Part shown: positions 61,776 to 64,000 of the stretch, in pieces | Layout: each line of letters opens with the position of its first letter | Position numbering within the stretch: the stretch's first letter is position 1 | Assembly: GCA_028023455.1 (NCBI GenBank) | Contig: JAQFVV010000279.1 | Coordinates: 1,199,107-1,263,106, forward strand | DNA from: Epiperipatus broadwayi | Lineage: Eukaryota; Onychophora; Udeonychophora; Euonychophora; Peripatidae | DNA length: 64,000 nt | Direction: 5' to 3' | The notes under the pieces: generated by a model | What the model saw: the letters and a program-made list of their open reading frames with translations, nothing else | Told to the model about the DNA's origin: nothing | The model's database searches: none | Position numbers and translations under genes: made by a program

Positions 61776-61846
61776 TTATTAATAATATTTTTATATTTTG
61801 TATTAATCATATTTAGAATACTATTAAAAATAATAATAAGGTTGAT
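61776..61846. repeat. Hairpin between ribozyme unit and element body
   Basis: CAACCTTATTA pairs with TAATAAGGTTG across about 50 bp of AT-rich DNA. It is absent from the left copy, so it is a later insertion or an end-joining product. Confidence 0.7.
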
Positions 61847-62240
61847 TCTTTTACTAATAAAAAAATTTGGATATCAATACAATATATTTCAAATCAACAA
61901 GTAAATTTCATAAGGAAAATTTATAAAGGTATATGTAACATTGCATTTTATGCACCTGCTATATTAAATAAATTAATAAATTACTAAAGATAAAACCTCA
62001 CTTATAAATAAAAATTGCATCATTTATGAATGGATATGTAGGGTGTGGTAGCATATATATAGGGGAATCGAGGTATGCATTGGAGAAAAGAACTAAAGAG
62101 CACTTGCTTTTATTAAAAAGAGTTCAAAATACAAACACAATTGTAAAGGTAATAATGTATCATCTTCCATTTTTATGACCATAATAAATCATGTATATAT
62201 GGTTTTAATTTCAATTATAATAGTGTAAAAATATTGCAAA
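61842..62240 (+). pseudogene. Second GIY-YIG endonuclease remnant
   Basis: The nucleotide sequence matches the left GIY-YIG frame (reverse complement) through the connector and nuclease blocks. The frame is broken by a one-base insertion near 62046 and by stops. It cannot encode an active nuclease. Confidence 0.8.
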
Positions 62241-62469
62241 TTGAAAGAGATAATAATAAAATGAAAATAAAGGAAGCTATGCTAATATATAAATACAAAC
62301 AGGACTTAATCAATAAACAGGCAGCAAACGTTAAGATCACGGAATTATGGGAAGGTTAACCTTTCAAAGTATTAGATTCCTAACTGATGATTATATTTTT
62401 TGTACTTTTCAAAATTTTTGATTACTGTATTTACTAATATTTAATTATAAGATTTCATATATATATATA

Positions 62470-62965
62470 TTGTGGGTATGAATGTAGCATAAGAAAAATA
62501 AAAAAAAGTAATTTATATGTGCAGTTCATCTTTTATGGATAATAAACTAGAAAAAAATGAGTTATCATTACAATATTCTTAGATTAGTTTTCTTTATACT
62601 AAAGTGTTTTCGCATTATTGATCGCACTCTTCAAACAAAGGTTTATTAAGAAATTGGTAGCTTCTATAGTATTCGATTCCTTATTCAGTGAAGGAGAAAA
62701 ACGTTAATTAAAACAGTAAATCTTTTGCAATCTTAATTAAAAAGAAAATTTTTATTCCTTCATATCGGAAATGTTTTTAATATAACGATTGGAAATTAAA
62801 AGATTATGTTTTGGATTCTTCATGTATTAATTTTATTTTTGATTTAATGGATCTTAGAAAGTTTCTTAGAATTTTTGATAAATAATATTTATTTATATAA
62901 GGAACATTGATGACTTAACCATTTGTGTATGTTGTTAAAGTGCTCTTTTTGATAAAGCATAATGG
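62470..62965. other. AT-rich non-coding DNA
   Basis: No gene or element recognised between the Penelope-like palindrome and the SINE palindrome. Confidence 0.6.
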
Positions 62966-63148
62966 TTCTAAGATGTAATATGTTGGACTATTTCCATCAT
63001 TTATGAGTGAATATTGAATGTATAGAAAATTTTAAACTTTATTTAAACTTTTCAAATACAAACAACTTGTTAGTAATAACACACAAATAGACAATACAGG
63101 TTAGTAATTACACAACGTTTCGAGTAGTATTATTCTCCACTCTTCTTT

Positions 63149-63239
63149 GACAGAATAGCTCAGTTGGTAGAGCGTTTGCCTTAAATTCAATATACAAGAA
63201 TCTAAAGGTGCGAGTTCAACTTCTAAGCGAATATTGTCA
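63149..63239 (+). other. tRNA-like head of the SINE (Pol III promoter)
   Basis: TAGCTCAGTTGGTAGAGCG is a canonical A box and D arm. GGTGCGAGTTCAACTTC is a degenerate B box and T arm. TGACA near the start can pair with TGTCA at the end as an acceptor-like stem. The middle is too diverged for an anticodon arm, so it is not a functional tRNA gene. It would drive Pol III transcription of the SINE. Confidence 0.8.
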
Positions 63240-63258
63240 CTGTGCATATAGGCCGGCA

Positions 63259-63303
63259 ACACCTGAAGAAGAGTGGAGAATAATACTACTCGAAACGTTG
63301 TGT
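63259..63303 (+). other. Hammerhead-like motif in the SINE body
   Basis: CUGAAGA (63263-63269) and GAAAC (63292-63296) flank a 6-bp stem II (GAGUGG/CUACUC). ACAC (63259-63262) can pair with GUGU (63300-63303) as stem I. There is an extra unpaired A next to the core, and stem III would be only ACGU without a loop, so this is at best a degenerate or dimer-only hammerhead. Confidence 0.35.
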
Positions 63304-63449
63304 AATTACTAACCTGTATTGTCTATTTGTGTGTTATTACTAACAAGTTGTTTGTATTTGAAAAGTTTAAATAAAGTTTAAAATTTTCTATACATTCAAT
63401 ATTCACTCATAAATGATGGAAATAGTCCAACATATTACATCTTATAATA

Positions 63450-64000
63450 TACCATCATTACAAACCTTCAGACAAATACATAATGGTTCTGTATGGTTGT
63501 CTGGATAGTATTTAGAACGAAGATCAAGCAAAAAAAAATGCTTGATCATTATCATCATCAGTGACTCTTTCCCATTGCTTTCCATTTATGATTTGTATGA
63601 AAGTTTAAGTAGTCTAGAAAACAGAATTTCGAGCTTTTGCAGAAATAATCAATTACCATCATTTTAGTTTACTATTGTTTTCTATTTGACTTTTGTATAA
63701 ACATTGCGATTTTTTCTTGGAAGTAAATTTACTGATTCATAAGAACATTTTGAGAAGAGGCAAACAAATCATTTGATTGTCACTTAGCTTTTATAAAATT
63801 TGTTATAACATCAAGTAAGAGACTCTTTGAGTCAGTAGTTAAGATATATGATAAATCTTATGTTGACTTAGATAGAATATGATAATAACTATGATGCTAC
63901 AAAAACCAAAATAATACCTAGGTTTTTCAAAGAACACTTGTCCTTATCTTACTGCAGAGATATCTATTGTAAGTTTAAATAAGTAGATAGATTATATATA
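63450..64000. other. Non-coding DNA to the end of the window
   Basis: No gene or element recognised. Confidence 0.6.

Larger units (their letters stand above)
61308..62459 (+). mobile_element. Penelope-like element, right (plus-strand) copy
   Basis: Inverted counterpart of the left copy: ribozyme unit (about 61308-61770), a ~70-bp hairpin-forming insertion, then the element body from 61842 with the same connector and GIY-YIG coding text and 3' end. One inserted base near the GIY motif (TGTAGGGTGTGG instead of TGTAGGTGTGG) and further changes break the frame. It ends in a short (TA)n tract at 62459. Confidence 0.8.
62970..63442. mobile_element. tRNA-derived SINE with inverted copy of its own body
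   Basis: The right part (63149-63442, plus strand) is a SINE: a tRNA-like head followed by a body that starts near GGCCGGCAACACC. The left part (62970-63147) is an almost perfect reverse complement of the body only, without the head. The two arms of ~178 bp diverge from a 116-bp centre that holds the head. The arms are almost identical, so the structure is young or was homogenised. Confidence 0.82.

Noticed and set aside
63149-63239. Functional tRNA gene
   Set aside because: The A box is good, but the anticodon arm cannot be drawn and the B box is degenerate. It is the head of a SINE.

Overview
This is an AT-rich stretch of a eukaryotic, almost certainly invertebrate animal, genome. It is filled with transposable elements, microsatellites and decayed copies. 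There is no bacterial-style gene density, no operon and no rRNA or functional tRNA gene. The retroelement mix (jockey-like, RTE and Tx1/L1-like LINEs, a Penelope-like element, Gypsy-like gag sequences, a pogo/Tigger-like DNA element and a tRNA-derived SINE) fits a mollusc, arthropod or similar animal. I cannot name the species.

Layout. 1-2.1 kb: AT-rich DNA without genes. 2.1-10.06 kb: two LINEs in opposite orientation, a decayed Tx1/L1-like element on the minus strand and a jockey-like element on the plus strand, bracketed and separated by three (ATT)n arrays. 10.3-15.4 kb: no genes. 15.46-16.36 kb: a 5'-truncated RTE LINE. 18.85-21.24 kb: a young array of ~408-bp units, two and a part direct, then three and a part inverted, inside a (TA)n tract. 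22.4-22.54 kb: a Penelope-like 3' fragment. 22.7-33.86 kb: a ~4.75-kb gag-containing unit repeated in tandem, with a partial, partly inverted third copy. 34.4-35.8 kb: the only GC-richer, promoter-like, possibly host-genic stretch. 37.4-38.2 kb: a ~454-bp tandem dimer. 38.3-40.9 kb: a minus-strand RTE LINE. 41.0-52.07 kb: an 11-kb LTR element with ~3.5-kb LTRs, PBS, PPT and a gag-like frame but no pol. 55.55-57.01 kb: a Tigger-like non-autonomous DNA transposon. 58.9-59.5 kb: polypyrimidine DNA. 59.56-59.9 kb: an RTE fossil. 60.0-62.46 kb: a large palindrome made of two divergent Penelope-like copies. 62.97-63.44 kb: a SINE with an inverted copy of its own body.

The central observation is that three unrelated-looking repeat families (408-bp array, ~456-bp Penelope unit, ~454-bp dimer) each contain a type I hammerhead ribozyme fold that can be read by eye: CUGANGA core, short stem II with a 5-nt loop, GAAA, minimal stem III, NUH cleavage triplet, and a stem I of proximal and distal helices around an internal loop. 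The 408-bp and 454-bp arrays look like non-autonomous animal retrozymes. The Penelope-like locus carries a GIY-YIG endonuclease remnant and would be the kind of autonomous partner that mobilises them. The 408-bp family shares a ~25-bp block with the Penelope unit. All inverted ribozyme loci are divergent, and most ends abut TA-rich tracts. A second notable object is the gag-only, LARD-like LTR element. All fold and homology statements were made by eye from this sequence and no software was run.
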